A stretch of 64,000 bases of DNA from an uncultured Lachnospiraceae bacterium (lineage in GTDB: Bacteria > Bacillota > Clostridia > Lachnospirales > Lachnospiraceae). The stretch covers positions 45,925 through 109,924 of the forward strand of contig CAMXPV010000005.1 in assembly GCA_947245585.1 (NCBI GenBank), read 5' to 3'. A program made the position numbers and the translations under genes. Positions 1 through 10,329 of the stretch are shown piece after piece (position 1 is the first letter of the stretch; the number at the start of each line of letters is the position of its first letter). The notes under the pieces are model-generated. The model was given only the letters and a program-made list of their open reading frames with translations, was not told where the DNA came from and did no database searches.

Positions 1-577
1 ATAGGCTGCTTCTGGGACGCAGGTACTGTTTATCCTTATCCATATATTCCCGGCAAATCTGCTCCACGTAAGCATGCTCCGCATCCGACCCGTCCGCCAG
101 ACACAGTTCCCAGTTCTCATAGGTCTGATCAATCACGGACTCAATCGCCTGCCGCAAAAATTTTTCAGGCGTATTATAGAGGGGCACGAGAATACTGAAC
201 TTCACTTCCTTGCCAAATTTGTGGAGCCGCTGTCTCGCCGCCTCCTCGATCTGTGGAAAACTGGCGGTACCGTGCTGCACCCTCGCCTGCCGCTCGATCA
301 TCTTTGCGTTGACCTTTCTCGCAATTCCCCTGATGCTCCCGTAACAGCCTAACCGTTCTTTCGTGCGGGCAATCTTGTGAAACAGCATACGCAAAGGTTT
401 AGATGCCCGCCACAAAAAACTGCCTTTTATTCTGTCGAGCTTCCCCTGTGTGATCTCCCTGTTTTTTTCTGCCTCCGCAAGCTTACGCCGCAGTTTGCGG
501 CCACGGCGTCTCTCCCTCTTATAGGATTCCTTGTAATAACGGAGCGCTTCCGTCTCTGTCATATCCCCTCGTTCCAT
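1..577 (-). CDS. Glycosyltransferase family 2, N-terminal part, truncated by window edge
   Basis: Reading the minus strand from ATG at 577 gives MERGDMTETEALRYYKESYKRERRRGRKLRRKLAEAEK... then FSILVPLYNTPEKFLRQAIESVIDQTYENWELCLADGSD, a typical GT2 start. The ORF runs off the left edge. Confidence 0.8.
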   Translation of the reverse strand, partial: MERGDMTETEALRYYKESYKRERRRGRKLRRKLAEAEKNREITQGKLDRIKGSFLWRASKPLRMLFHKIARTKERLGCYGSIRGIARKVNAKMIERQARVQHGTASFPQIEEAARQRLHKFGKEVKFSILVPLYNTPEKFLRQAIESVIDQTYENWELCLADGSDAEHAYVEQICREYMDKDKQYLRPRSSL

Positions 578-592
578 GCAAACGTTTCCTCT

Positions 593-2980
593 CTACTCAT
601 CCGCGTCAGAGCCGTCCGCGGTCTTCTGCTCTACGGTTATCCTGCGCTCGGACCAATCCACAAACATGAGTTCCTGTTCTGTCTCGCCGGGTATTTTTCC
701 GGTGGCAAGCATCCCCACCCGGTATTCTCCCGGTGTCAGGTCCTCCTGCCGCACCCGCAGGACAAACCCCGCAAGACCGACATGCTTCTCCTCCGGCAAA
801 ATCTCTTCCACATCCACCCGGTGCCAGTCCGTGGGAACCGCCAGATACCCACCGCCGTCGGTCCGCTGCAAAATCACCTTTCGGTCAAAGGCCGCGTTGT
901 CCGCTCCGGGCAGGTAGCTCCATCCCATAATCCAGAGGATGTCGGGCTCGTCCCGGTGAATTTTATGCTGCATCTCGGCCCGGTCCACCGTCAGGCGAAG
1001 GCTCCCCCGTCCCGCCTTCCTCGCCAGTCTGCGCAAAGCCTGCTTCGTCACAACCCGCACTTCCTGGGTACAGAGATGATCCTCGTAGGGGAACTTATAA
1101 TTACAGGTGTAATCCGACGCATTGTCAATTAAATTCTTATGATAATACGGGTCTCTGCCAAGAAATGCCGGATGTCTCTGATAGAGCGCCTCCTTCTCGG
1201 CGAGCAGTCTCTCCCACTTTTCCCCGCTCTGTTCGTCAAGCCCCCTGCTCAAAGATTCATGATGCCAAAGGATCACATCGTTTCTCTGCACATTAAAATA
1301 GCCCGCCTCCAAAAGCCGGAAACAGAAATCCACGTCGTTGTAGGATACCGGAAGCGCCTCGTCAAGCCCCCCGATTTCCTCATACTTTTTCCTTGCAACC
1401 ATCAGACAGGCTCCCGTCACGCCAACCACATTGTAGGTGACGCAGTTTCTGCCAAAATAATAATCCTCCTCGTCGGGAAACGTAACCAACTTGTGGGAAG
1501 GCCCGATCTTCATATTGGTGATGCCGGCATGTTGGATATTTTCCGTCCCAGCATACCAAAGTTTCGCACCCACCGCGCCCACGTGCGGCAAAAGGGCCTG
1601 CCCCGCCATGCGGCCAAGCCAGCTCTCCTCGATGATCTCCATATCGTCGTTCATCAGAAGAAGCAAATCGCCCCTCGCCTTCTTCTCCCCCAGATTGCAC
1701 ATTTTGGAGAAATTAAAGGGCATCGGCTCATAGAGATAGGTGAACCCGTAAGCCTCCTGCAAGGCCTCCATCTTTTCCCGGTTTTCCTCACTGCTCCCAT
1801 TGTCAACCACAATCCACTCATAATAGCGGTACTGGGTTTTCTCCCGGAAGGATCGCAGACAGTTCTCCAACACCTCCGGATGATCCTTTGAGAGAATGAT
1901 CACAGACACCACCCGGTGGGGGGCAATCGCCGTGTTCTCACTGCCGGAACGGGTGCAGCGCTCCCTGCCTGAAACGGAGGTGTCATAGAGCAGATGATAG
2001 ATATCCGGGTCCGCGCCCTGCAAAAGTCTGCCCTGTATGCCCCGGCGCAAAAGCGTGTCCTGCTTCAGGGTTACAAATTTTGAGGAAGCGCCCGTCAGAT
2101 ACTTTCCATCGGCCAGATCATGGCGAAGCTCCTCGATGGATTTGGTCGTTTTATTGTGATAAAGAATCTCCTCTATATGGCCGATCATCGCCTGCCTTTT
2201 TCTGAAATCCCCTCCGGTAAGCTCTGCAACCTTCTCCTCCAGACGCAGGCACAGCTCATAAAAACCCACATCCGGGTCCTTCATACTCACCATCCGGTAA
2301 CTCATGCTGTCAAAAGCCTGCACCCTGACCGCCAGAAAATGCCCCCAATACTGAAATGCAAGCAGCGTATCCGGGGAGTAGTCCGGCTTAAACCAGGGCT
2401 CCACCCTCTTCATCTGCTCTTCCAGATAAAAATCCTCGTCCGCATAGGCGAGAAGACATTCCCGGTGTGTTGCAAAATATGATTTCACCGCCGAAAATAC
2501 ATGGGGCGCAAGCAGTCCCTCGCCGTAAGTCAAAATACTGACATCCGTGTCAGGCACTGCAATCTCACGAAATCCCTGCACCGCAATCGGCTCCGCCTTC
2601 TGTATAACGCCCGTTCTTTTATTTCCCTCTGTCTCCCCCTCGCAACAGGCAATCCACTGCTGATAAGGGTTTGCCTGCTCCTGCAGCGTCTTCTCATAGG
2701 CAAGCTGCCTCTCCTGTGCCGCCTCCACCCGGAACAGTCTCTCATCCGGCGCTGCGCCGCCTTTTACCCGGCGAAGCAGCCGCCTTGCAGGGGCCGATAC
2801 CCTGGATGCCATGCGGTACATCGGATTGGCACAGATACGATTCAGATGATCCGAAAGATCCGCCTGGCGTCTCTCCGCATCCGCAATCTTTCCTGCCATC
2901 TGCGTATTCTTTTTTCGTTCTTCCTCATAGGCCGCCATATAGTAGGCCACCCAGTCCTGGCGTTTTTTCTGTCTGCCCAT
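593..2980 (-). CDS. Large glycosyltransferase (GT2 domain), 795 aa
   Basis: VVSVIILSKDHPEVLENCLRSF...WIVVDNGS...LLLMNDDMEI...GACLMVARKKYEEIGGLDE...NDVDFCFRLLEAGY is a GT2 core; helical N-terminus and beta-rich C-terminus. Confidence 0.88.
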   Translation of the reverse strand: MGRQKKRQDWVAYYMAAYEEERKKNTQMAGKIADAERRQADLSDHLNRICANPMYRMASRVSAPARRLLRRVKGGAAPDERLFRVEAAQERQLAYEKTLQEQANPYQQWIACCEGETEGNKRTGVIQKAEPIAVQGFREIAVPDTDVSILTYGEGLLAPHVFSAVKSYFATHRECLLAYADEDFYLEEQMKRVEPWFKPDYSPDTLLAFQYWGHFLAVRVQAFDSMSYRMVSMKDPDVGFYELCLRLEEKVAELTGGDFRKRQAMIGHIEEILYHNKTTKSIEELRHDLADGKYLTGASSKFVTLKQDTLLRRGIQGRLLQGADPDIYHLLYDTSVSGRERCTRSGSENTAIAPHRVVSVIILSKDHPEVLENCLRSFREKTQYRYYEWIVVDNGSSEENREKMEALQEAYGFTYLYEPMPFNFSKMCNLGEKKARGDLLLLMNDDMEIIEESWLGRMAGQALLPHVGAVGAKLWYAGTENIQHAGITNMKIGPSHKLVTFPDEEDYYFGRNCVTYNVVGVTGACLMVARKKYEEIGGLDEALPVSYNDVDFCFRLLEAGYFNVQRNDVILWHHESLSRGLDEQSGEKWERLLAEKEALYQRHPAFLGRDPYYHKNLIDNASDYTCNYKFPYEDHLCTQEVRVVTKQALRRLARKAGRGSLRLTVDRAEMQHKIHRDEPDILWIMGWSYLPGADNAAFDRKVILQRTDGGGYLAVPTDWHRVDVEEILPEEKHVGLAGFVLRVRQEDLTPGEYRVGMLATGKIPGETEQELMFVDWSERRITVEQKTADGSDADE

Positions 2981-5130
2981 CAGTTAAATAATCCCCTTTT
3001 CTGCAAACGCTTGACGCTCTCTTCCGACATCCTCGTCACCTCCATGACCGCTTCCAGATGATTTTCCTCCCCGGAAGGCATATTCCAAAGAGACAGAGTG
3101 ATATTCGGGTCATCCGTGGGAAAAGCATAGACATCCTCCCCGATCCGAAAACCGTTCATCTGTATCTGCTTTCCTTTGACCGGAACCTCCACGCCATTCC
3201 AACTGATCCTCTTCACAAAGATCACACAAGCATGGCTGCCGGGATCGATCCGCACCGCGCTGCGGCCCTTTGGAATCCGGACTGACAACTCCACCAGACC
3301 TTCCTCGCCGCGCAGAATCTGCTCCCCGTCCTCCTCCGGGAAGAAGGACTGTTCCTCATTAAATCCCTTTCCGGTATCCTCATAAATCTGTATGCGGTCG
3401 TCGTATGTCTTATTTCGTAACCCTTCGCAGAAATCCGTCAGCGTATAAACCGGCTGTCCCACGATCTCTAAAATCTCCGACATGGAAAGTCTTTTCCCGG
3501 TGACATATTTCTGGAACTTCATCTCTTCCCTGCGGTACTGTTCGGCCTCCGCCGGTCCAATCCCCAACTTGTCAAATATCAAATCCGGATTTAACGTGTT
3601 CCTTTTCTCGTCTTCCAACAGATAACAGTAGACTGCGCGGAACGCAATTTCCCTCGTCTCGATGGCCCTGTCAAAGATCCATTCACAGTCGATTACATGC
3701 CAGGATTCCTCATTTAAATAACTATCGATATCATTTTTCCCTTTTTTGGAGCCTTTTAAATCACAGTCGTTACTTCCTTGTGAAATCAATATATTCTCAA
3801 AAATCAAATCATAATCTGCGATCGGTTTCTCCTCTCCCCACGAAATTCTTTTCAGGTATTCGTCGAAGAGTTTATGGAAGCCGTCAAGATCATTTTTGGC
3901 AAGCCGCTCGTCCAGAATTTCCTCCAGTGTCCTCCCGTCCAAATATTTAATCGTGATATAAGGTACACCTTCCGCCGTACGGTCCAACTTGCTTTCGTTG
4001 ACCGCGATCCGGCTCCCATGATAGCGCTCGGACAGTTTCTCATACGCCTTCGCCGTAGTTTCTATATGGGTTTCAGCCCTTTTGCATAACGGGTGTTTCT
4101 CTATGATTTTACCAAATCCGGTCCCTCGCTGCAAGGTTTTGATCTGAAATTCCTCCTTCCTGTCATTGGAATACTTCACGTATTCTTCCGACAGGGACGG
4201 TCCCAGAAGCAGCATGTAGGAATTGGAGAAGAGGGGGAACTGTCCCTCCTTCAAAATCGTGTCGAAAACCCGCTTCTCGTCAAACAGCTGTATGCGGTCC
4301 TGAGGAAAATTACATTTGTTATTTGATAATTCCCCGCACCGCGGAAGCCTTTTGTCCGAGTACAGGGATGTCATAAACTTATAGTCCGGGTAGGGATAGT
4401 ACATCTGCGCCTCCTTAAAACCACAGCGCCTGGCGATAGAGAGAAGTCCCTCCTTTGTAAATGTGCGTACCACGCCTCCCTCAGGATAGTCCTCAATCCC
4501 GGTAAAATAAGTGCCCAAATGATCTTCCCTGCATCCCGCCCAATACTTTAATCCAAATTTATTCTCGATGGCAATTGCGATATGACCGCCTGCTTTCAGA
4601 TGTTTTTTGATAATACGCAAAAAATCGTCATAGGGCGACTCCGTCTCAGAGCCGATATAAGCCTGCGCGTACTCAAAAACACCGATCAGGCAGATATAAT
4701 CGTAATCTTTCGGAAGATCCGGCTCCACATCCTGAAAATTTCCTACATGGATCGTCACGTTGTCCGCCTCCATATGGCGGTAAGCGTTGATCATGCTGCG
4801 CTTTTTAGACAGTTCCACACAGGTCACTTCCCCGGCCCGCCTGGAAAGCGCCCCCGTGATCGCGCCGCAGCCGGAGCCGACCTCCAACACTTTCATGGAA
4901 CGGTTGATGGGGAGCCACTCCACAATGTTTTCCCTGAGAGGGGACAGGTGATACAGGACTTCCCACTTCTGTCTCTCCTCTATGATACGAGGGTATTCCA
5001 CCGCCGCATAATCTTTCGCAATCTCTAAAATCTCGTCCTCGGTCTCCCCATCGCAGTACAAATCTTCCCCGGAATAGTGGGTTAAATCCAGTTTTATCTT
5101 TCCAATTTCTTCTATCTTGTCCTCTGACAT
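2980..5130 (-). CDS. SAM-dependent methyltransferase fused to a kinase-like (APH/choline-kinase-like) domain, 716 aa
   Basis: Motif I VLEVGSGCGAITGALS in the N-terminal half. Kinase-like DYDLIFENILI (D-x4-N) followed by VIDCEWIFD in the second half. Confidence 0.75.
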   Translation of the reverse strand: MSEDKIEEIGKIKLDLTHYSGEDLYCDGETEDEILEIAKDYAAVEYPRIIEERQKWEVLYHLSPLRENIVEWLPINRSMKVLEVGSGCGAITGALSRRAGEVTCVELSKKRSMINAYRHMEADNVTIHVGNFQDVEPDLPKDYDYICLIGVFEYAQAYIGSETESPYDDFLRIIKKHLKAGGHIAIAIENKFGLKYWAGCREDHLGTYFTGIEDYPEGGVVRTFTKEGLLSIARRCGFKEAQMYYPYPDYKFMTSLYSDKRLPRCGELSNNKCNFPQDRIQLFDEKRVFDTILKEGQFPLFSNSYMLLLGPSLSEEYVKYSNDRKEEFQIKTLQRGTGFGKIIEKHPLCKRAETHIETTAKAYEKLSERYHGSRIAVNESKLDRTAEGVPYITIKYLDGRTLEEILDERLAKNDLDGFHKLFDEYLKRISWGEEKPIADYDLIFENILISQGSNDCDLKGSKKGKNDIDSYLNEESWHVIDCEWIFDRAIETREIAFRAVYCYLLEDEKRNTLNPDLIFDKLGIGPAEAEQYRREEMKFQKYVTGKRLSMSEILEIVGQPVYTLTDFCEGLRNKTYDDRIQIYEDTGKGFNEEQSFFPEEDGEQILRGEEGLVELSVRIPKGRSAVRIDPGSHACVIFVKRISWNGVEVPVKGKQIQMNGFRIGEDVYAFPTDDPNITLSLWNMPSGEENHLEAVMEVTRMSEESVKRLQKRGLFN

Positions 5131-5160
5131 GCTCTTTTCCTTCCCTGCTTGTCCAGTCCG

Positions 5161-6471
5161 CTACTGCACTTTCACTTTTGAATTCATATCATAGAATCCC
5201 ACCGTATCCTTGTCTGAGATAACCGTCACATTTAACACATCGTACAGCCTGTGGTACACCGTGAAATCGTCCCCCTCATAGCCGGTGACGCCAAGCGAGA
5301 GCAGATAATCTCCCCCCTGCAGATTCATGTCCTGGGTGAAGGTGATCTCCTTCGTCTCCCCGGCCTCCACAGATTCCAAAAAAGCCTTTTCAATCATGGT
5401 GTTGGTGCCTGTGATCTCCGTCCCCCGCACATTTTTGATGGTAAATGCAAAAATGGGCGCATTGATCCTCTCTGCCATCTCCACCCGCATATGAATGGTA
5501 AAAGAACTCCCCTTCAGAATGGTAGCCGTCCGCATCCCTTTCCCGTCCGTGATATAGTATTCCGTAATCTGCGCTTTTTTAGAACCATATTCCAAAAGCT
5601 CCGGGTTTTCTGCCATGCCGGTCTGGTTTTCCGCCTTCTGCGCTTCCACTTTGCTGCAGTCCACGCCCTTTGCCGCCATCTGCCTGAGCTGCTCGTCGTC
5701 CACCAGACGCTCCCCCTCCGCCTCCGGCGCGGCGTATTGTCCCACAAGCACCTGCTTGTAAGTGTCTATCATCTGCTTGGCGCTTCCTTCGCCAAGCTTG
5801 ACCCCCTGATTCAAAAGCACAACGCGGTCGCAATACTTGCTGATGCTGCTCAGATCATGGCTGACAAAGACGATAGTCTTTCCCATCTCCTTGAACTCTT
5901 CAAACTTGTGGTAGCATTTCGCCTGAAAAAACACATCTCCCACAGAAAGCGCCTCATCCACAATGAGAATCTCCGGGTCGATATTGATCGCCACGGCAAA
6001 GGCCAACCGCACAAACATACCACTGGAATAGGTTTTAGCGGGCTGATACACATAATCCCCGATATCCGCAAAAGCCAGTATTTCATCCATCTTCTGATCG
6101 ATTTCCTTCTTGGAAAAACCGATCATGGTTCCGTTCAGATAGATGTTCTCAATGCCGTTATACTCCATGTTGAATCCCGCACCAAGCTCCAACAGCGCCG
6201 AGATGCGCCCGTTGACCTCCACTTCCCCGGAAGTGGGAGAAAGAACGCCCGTTATTATTTTTAGGATCGTGGATTTGCCGGAACCGTTGGTTCCTATGAT
6301 TCCCACACACTCTCCCTGCCTGATCGAAAGGTTGACCCCCTTCAGGGCGCGGTGCTCGGTATGGTGCTTTCCGCGTCCGATCCGCAGCGCCTCCTTCAAG
6401 CGGTCCGAGGGCTTGTCGTAGAGCTTATACACTTTTTCCAGGTCCGTGACCTTAATTGCGATGTTATCCAT
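5161..6471 (-). CDS. Polysaccharide ABC transporter ATP-binding protein with Wzt_C-like C-terminal domain
   Basis: Walker A GTNGSGKSTILKII, signature TYSSGMFVRLAFA, Walker B ILIVDEAL; about 150 aa beta-rich C-terminus. Start placed at MDNIAIKVTDLEKVYKLY (6471), not the ORF-track start at 6636. Confidence 0.9.
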   Translation of the reverse strand: MDNIAIKVTDLEKVYKLYDKPSDRLKEALRIGRGKHHTEHRALKGVNLSIRQGECVGIIGTNGSGKSTILKIITGVLSPTSGEVEVNGRISALLELGAGFNMEYNGIENIYLNGTMIGFSKKEIDQKMDEILAFADIGDYVYQPAKTYSSGMFVRLAFAVAINIDPEILIVDEALSVGDVFFQAKCYHKFEEFKEMGKTIVFVSHDLSSISKYCDRVVLLNQGVKLGEGSAKQMIDTYKQVLVGQYAAPEAEGERLVDDEQLRQMAAKGVDCSKVEAQKAENQTGMAENPELLEYGSKKAQITEYYITDGKGMRTATILKGSSFTIHMRVEMAERINAPIFAFTIKNVRGTEITGTNTMIEKAFLESVEAGETKEITFTQDMNLQGGDYLLSLGVTGYEGDDFTVYHRLYDVLNVTVISDKDTVGFYDMNSKVKVQ

Positions 6472-6481
6472 AGTGAATTCC

Positions 6482-7516
6482 TTATAATACATCTGCAAAG
6501 TGACTGCGCAGCCTCCTGAACACCAACGTCCCAATGCAGAACATACTGATCGTAAAAATCCAGAAATAGGTGGAGGAATAGAAATGTTCCCAGAACCACT
6601 CCTCCTCAAAAATCGCACTGCGGTAGCCGTTGACAATGTACACCAACGGATTGAGCTTAAAGAGCGTCTTCATGTTATCGCTCGGCAGCATCTTGATATT
6701 CCACATAATAGGCGTCGCCCACATGCCGATCTGCAATGCAATGCTGATTACCTGCTGTAAATCTCTGATAAAAACCACCAGGGCGCTTGTCAGATAACTG
6801 AGCGCCAACACAAAGAGAAGCAGACAGAAACTGTAATAGAAAATCTGTATCGTGTAGATGGAGGGCGTATACCCATAGCACACCGCCACAATCATCAAAA
6901 TGCCCACAAAGAAGATGTGAATAAAGGTGGCGGCAATCACTTTGATGATTGGCAGAATGCTGATATTGAACACCACTTTTTTCACCAGATAGGTATACTC
7001 CACAAGGGCCATCGTCCCCTGGGAAATGGCCTCAGAAAAGTAAAACCATGGCACCAGACCTGCCATCAGATACAGCACATAGGGCGGCTCCGCACCGTCC
7101 GCCGCCACAAACTGCACCCTCGCGTCAAACACCTTGTCAAACACGATCCAGTACATCAGCACCGTTACCACGGGTTGGGCAAGGGCCCACACAATCCCCA
7201 GATAGGAGCCCGCATACCGCTTCTTAAAGTCGTTTTTTGCAAGTTTCCAAATCAGCATCCTGCTCTGAAAAAGTTCCACAGGAATGGTCACAATCCGATC
7301 GTAATAAATTGAAAAAATGATACAGGTAAAGGCGATCAGCACACAGCCGCTGACCTTCTTCATCTGCTCCGTCACCTGATCCGCAAGCGGGTTGTGGTGC
7401 AGCAAAAGCACGGATGCCAAAAGCAGGCCAAGCCCCCAGAATATAACGATGGCCGCAGGCTTGGACACATTTCTTTTCTCTTTTACTTTTCTCTTTTCTC
7501 TCTTCTCTTCACTCAT
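6482..7516 (-). CDS. Polysaccharide ABC transporter permease (ABC-2/Wzm-like)
   Basis: FKKRYAGSYLGIVWALAQPVVTVLMYWIVF plus multiple TM segments; adjacent to the Wzt-like ATPase. Confidence 0.88.
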   Translation of the reverse strand: MSEEKREKRKVKEKRNVSKPAAIVIFWGLGLLLASVLLLHHNPLADQVTEQMKKVSGCVLIAFTCIIFSIYYDRIVTIPVELFQSRMLIWKLAKNDFKKRYAGSYLGIVWALAQPVVTVLMYWIVFDKVFDARVQFVAADGAEPPYVLYLMAGLVPWFYFSEAISQGTMALVEYTYLVKKVVFNISILPIIKVIAATFIHIFFVGILMIVAVCYGYTPSIYTIQIFYYSFCLLLFVLALSYLTSALVVFIRDLQQVISIALQIGMWATPIMWNIKMLPSDNMKTLFKLNPLVYIVNGYRSAIFEEEWFWEHFYSSTYFWIFTISMFCIGTLVFRRLRSHFADVL

Positions 7517-7538
7517 CCTGCTGTCCTTTGTGCCACCG

Positions 7539-8099
7539 CTAGCGATATTTCCCCGTGAACGCGGAAAGTCCCTCCCACTTTACATCCTTGTCGGACATAA
7601 CAAGCTCCATCCCTTCGGGAATCGGCCATGTAACCCCTATTTCAGGATCGCTCCAAAGAATGCCCCCCTCATCGTTCGGATGGTAAAAATCAGAGCACTT
7701 GTAGGCAAACTCGGCGTAATCCGACAATACCAGAAAACCGTGCGCGAAATTCTTTGGAATAAAGAACTGCTTTTTATTTTCTGCAGAAAGGATCACGCCA
7801 TACCATTTTCCGTAAGTCGCAGACCCGGCTCTCAAATCCACCGCCACGTCAAACACTTCGCCTGAAAGTACGCGCACCAACTTGTCCTGGGGGTACTGTA
7901 TCTGGAAATGCAGCCCACGAAGCACCCCCTTTACGGAGGAGGACTGGTTGTCCTGCACGAAAACCTGATCGATCCCTGCCGCCTTATAGTCCTCATAGTG
8001 GTAGGTCTCCATAAAATAACCTCTGTTATCCCCGAACACCGCCGGGGTAATCACCTTAAGTCCCTCAATTTCACATGTCTCTACCGTTATCTTTCCCAT
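7539..8099 (-). CDS. rfbC: dTDP-4-dehydrorhamnose 3,5-epimerase
   Basis: ETYHYEDYKAAGIDQVFVQDNQSSSVKGVLRGLHFQ...QDKLVRVLSGEVFDVAVDLR is a canonical RmlC motif; start at MGKITVETCEIEG. Confidence 0.93.
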   Translation of the reverse strand: MGKITVETCEIEGLKVITPAVFGDNRGYFMETYHYEDYKAAGIDQVFVQDNQSSSVKGVLRGLHFQIQYPQDKLVRVLSGEVFDVAVDLRAGSATYGKWYGVILSAENKKQFFIPKNFAHGFLVLSDYAEFAYKCSDFYHPNDEGGILWSDPEIGVTWPIPEGMELVMSDKDVKWEGLSAFTGKYR

Positions 8100-8103
8100 A
8101 ATG

Positions 8104-9465
8104 CTAATCTCCTTGTATTGGCACATTTCCGCTGTCCCCGTTCACCACGCCCGAATATCCTGCCGCGTTTTTGGAGTGGTTAATGGAGGTATCAATGTTC
8201 ATATAGCACAGATTCAAATCCACATTGGTGGAAATGCCGTCCACCGTTCCTTTGGAAGTGTACTGCCACATATGGTAATACTGATCGTAGGTAGGCACAT
8301 CCGCGTACTCCGCAAGCCATACCCTATAATCTGACAGTCGTGTCATATCTATTCTCTCATTCAGCCAGTTGCGGGACGCATAGACACCCGTCTCGTAACC
8401 CGCCGCCTCGATCGTCTGTAAAAACGCCCTGTGGGCCCTGGTGCGCTGGTCGCTGTCAAGATCGTCAGCCCGGCCTTTGCCGCCTGCGCTCTCGCTGTCG
8501 AGGAACACGGGATAATCCACATCGTAGTTCTCAATCAGATGGATCACCATGGAGGCCTCCTCCACCGCCTCCACCTCGTCAAGCGCCTGCGTAAAGAAGT
8601 AAACGCCCACAGGAATGCCCGCTTCGATGGCTCCCTGAATATTCTCCTCATATCTGGGATCAATGACCAGAGCCCCCGTGGAAGCGCCCCGGTAACCGCA
8701 GCGGATGATAGCGAATTCGATTCCCGCTTCCTTCACTGCCTCCCAGTCAATTTCCTCGTTCCACTTAGACACGTCAATGCCCAGTTTCGCGCTGCCGTTG
8801 TCAAACTGCAGCTCCATATTCTCCGTGCCGTCCGCGTCCTCCTCCGCGCCGTTGACCGCCTTATCCTCCTTCTCCGGATCGATATCGTCCTCGGTCAGCA
8901 TCAGATACTCGATATTGTCAAGCACGCGGTATTCAATGTCCTGTCTCACCTGTATGGTCGTAATCGTGTTGGGCACGTGAAAGCCGTCCTGCTCGTTGAG
9001 AGACACACTGTATTCCCCGGAACGCAGGCCGTCCACATAAATGACACCGTCCATGTCCGTGTCCGTGTACTCGCCAACTCCCTGGATCGTCACCGTGAAA
9101 TCCGTCCCCGTCACAAGCCGTCCCACGCTGTCCACCACCATAATCCGCAAATCTTTCGCCACGGAGCTCATCATAAGAAATACATTTCTGCCCGAGTAGG
9201 ATTCAATGCTCTTAAACTTGACTTCCGGGTCAAAAAAGGTCTCGTCGCTCAGAAAAGCAGACAGATTATTCCCGATCTGTCCCTCCTCCGCCTCCGGCTC
9301 CCCTTCCTCCTCCGGTGCCTCTTCCTGCACCGGTGTCTCCCCGGCAAACCCAAGCTTTTGCTTCACCCTGTCCCAGTTTGTGGCGGCAATCACGGCAAAC
9401 GCCGCCAGAAATACGACGATGATAAATGTCATCGCCCGCCTCATCCTCTTAGAGTCCATTCGCAA
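8104..9465 (-). CDS. Membrane-anchored GH25 muramidase with SpaA-like domain, 453 aa
   Basis: N-terminal TM; prealbumin/SpaA-like segment; [33 protein letters not shown]...[15 protein letters not shown], a GH25 fold with DxE. Confidence 0.88.
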   Translation of the reverse strand: MRMDSKRMRRAMTFIIVVFLAAFAVIAATNWDRVKQKLGFAGETPVQEEAPEEEGEPEAEEGQIGNNLSAFLSDETFFDPEVKFKSIESYSGRNVFLMMSSVAKDLRIMVVDSVGRLVTGTDFTVTIQGVGEYTDTDMDGVIYVDGLRSGEYSVSLNEQDGFHVPNTITTIQVRQDIEYRVLDNIEYLMLTEDDIDPEKEDKAVNGAEEDADGTENMELQFDNGSAKLGIDVSKWNEEIDWEAVKEAGIEFAIIRCGYRGASTGALVIDPRYEENIQGAIEAGIPVGVYFFTQALDEVEAVEEASMVIHLIENYDVDYPVFLDSESAGGKGRADDLDSDQRTRAHRAFLQTIEAAGYETGVYASRNWLNERIDMTRLSDYRVWLAEYADVPTYDQYYHMWQYTSKGTVDGISTNVDLNLCYMNIDTSINHSKNAAGYSGVVNGDSGNVPIQGD

Positions 9466-10318
9466 CCTCTACCATATACTGTCCATAAGCAGTCTTCATA
9501 AGCGGCTCCGCCAACTTAAGCAGCTGCTCTTTCGTGATAAATCCCCTCTTGTAAGCAATCTCCTCAATACAGGAAATATACAGCCCCTGTCTCTTCTGGA
9601 ACGCCGCCACAAAATCCGCCGCGTCAAGCAGCATGTCATGGCTCCCCGTATCCAGCCACGCAAAACCGCGTCCGAGAGTTTCCACCCGCAGGGTCCCCCT
9701 GCGCAGATATTCGTTGTTGATGCTAGTAATCTCTATCTCTCCTCTGGCGGAGGGCTTCACATTAGCCGCGATCTCCACCACGTCATTGTCATAAAAATAC
9801 AGTCCCGGCACCGCATAATTGCTCTTCGGATGTTCCGGTTTCTCCTCGATGGACAGGGCCATGCCGTCTGCATCAAACTCCACCACCCCGTACTCTCTCG
9901 GGTCTCTCACATAATAGCCGAAGATGGTCGCCCCGCTCTCTCTGGCAGCCACCTCCCGAAGCACCTTGGAAAAGCTCTGCCCGTAAAAAATATTGTCGCC
10001 AAGCACCAGCGCCACACCGTCCGTCCCGATAAAGTCCGCGCCGATGATAAAGGCATCCGCAAGGCCTCTGGGTGTCTCCTGCACCGCATATTCCATGCGC
10101 AGTCCAAGCTGCTCGCCCGTACCGAAAAGCTCCTGAAAAACCGGAAGGTCCCTTGGTGTGGAGATAATCAAAATCTCCCGGATTCCCGCAAGCATCAGCG
10201 TGGAGAGCGGATAATAAATCATCGGCTTATCATATACCGGCATGATCTGTTTGGACACCGCCTTTGTCAACGGATACAGCCTTGTGCCGGATCCTCCTGC
10301 AAGTATAATTCCCTTCAT
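9449..10318 (-). CDS. rfbA: Glucose-1-phosphate thymidylyltransferase
   Basis: [46 protein letters not shown], canonical RmlA. Confidence 0.96.
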   Translation of the reverse strand: MKGIILAGGSGTRLYPLTKAVSKQIMPVYDKPMIYYPLSTLMLAGIREILIISTPRDLPVFQELFGTGEQLGLRMEYAVQETPRGLADAFIIGADFIGTDGVALVLGDNIFYGQSFSKVLREVAARESGATIFGYYVRDPREYGVVEFDADGMALSIEEKPEHPKSNYAVPGLYFYDNDVVEIAANVKPSARGEIEITSINNEYLRRGTLRVETLGRGFAWLDTGSHDMLLDAADFVAAFQKRQGLYISCIEEIAYKRGFITKEQLLKLAEPLMKTAYGQYMVEVANGL

Positions 10319-10329
10319 CTTTTCCTCCT

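Noticed and set aside
5251-6264. 337 aa plus-strand ORF antisense to the Wzt-like gene
   Set aside because: The opposite strand encodes a clear ABC ATPase; the ORF has no recognisable motif. Long antisense ORFs here follow from codon bias.
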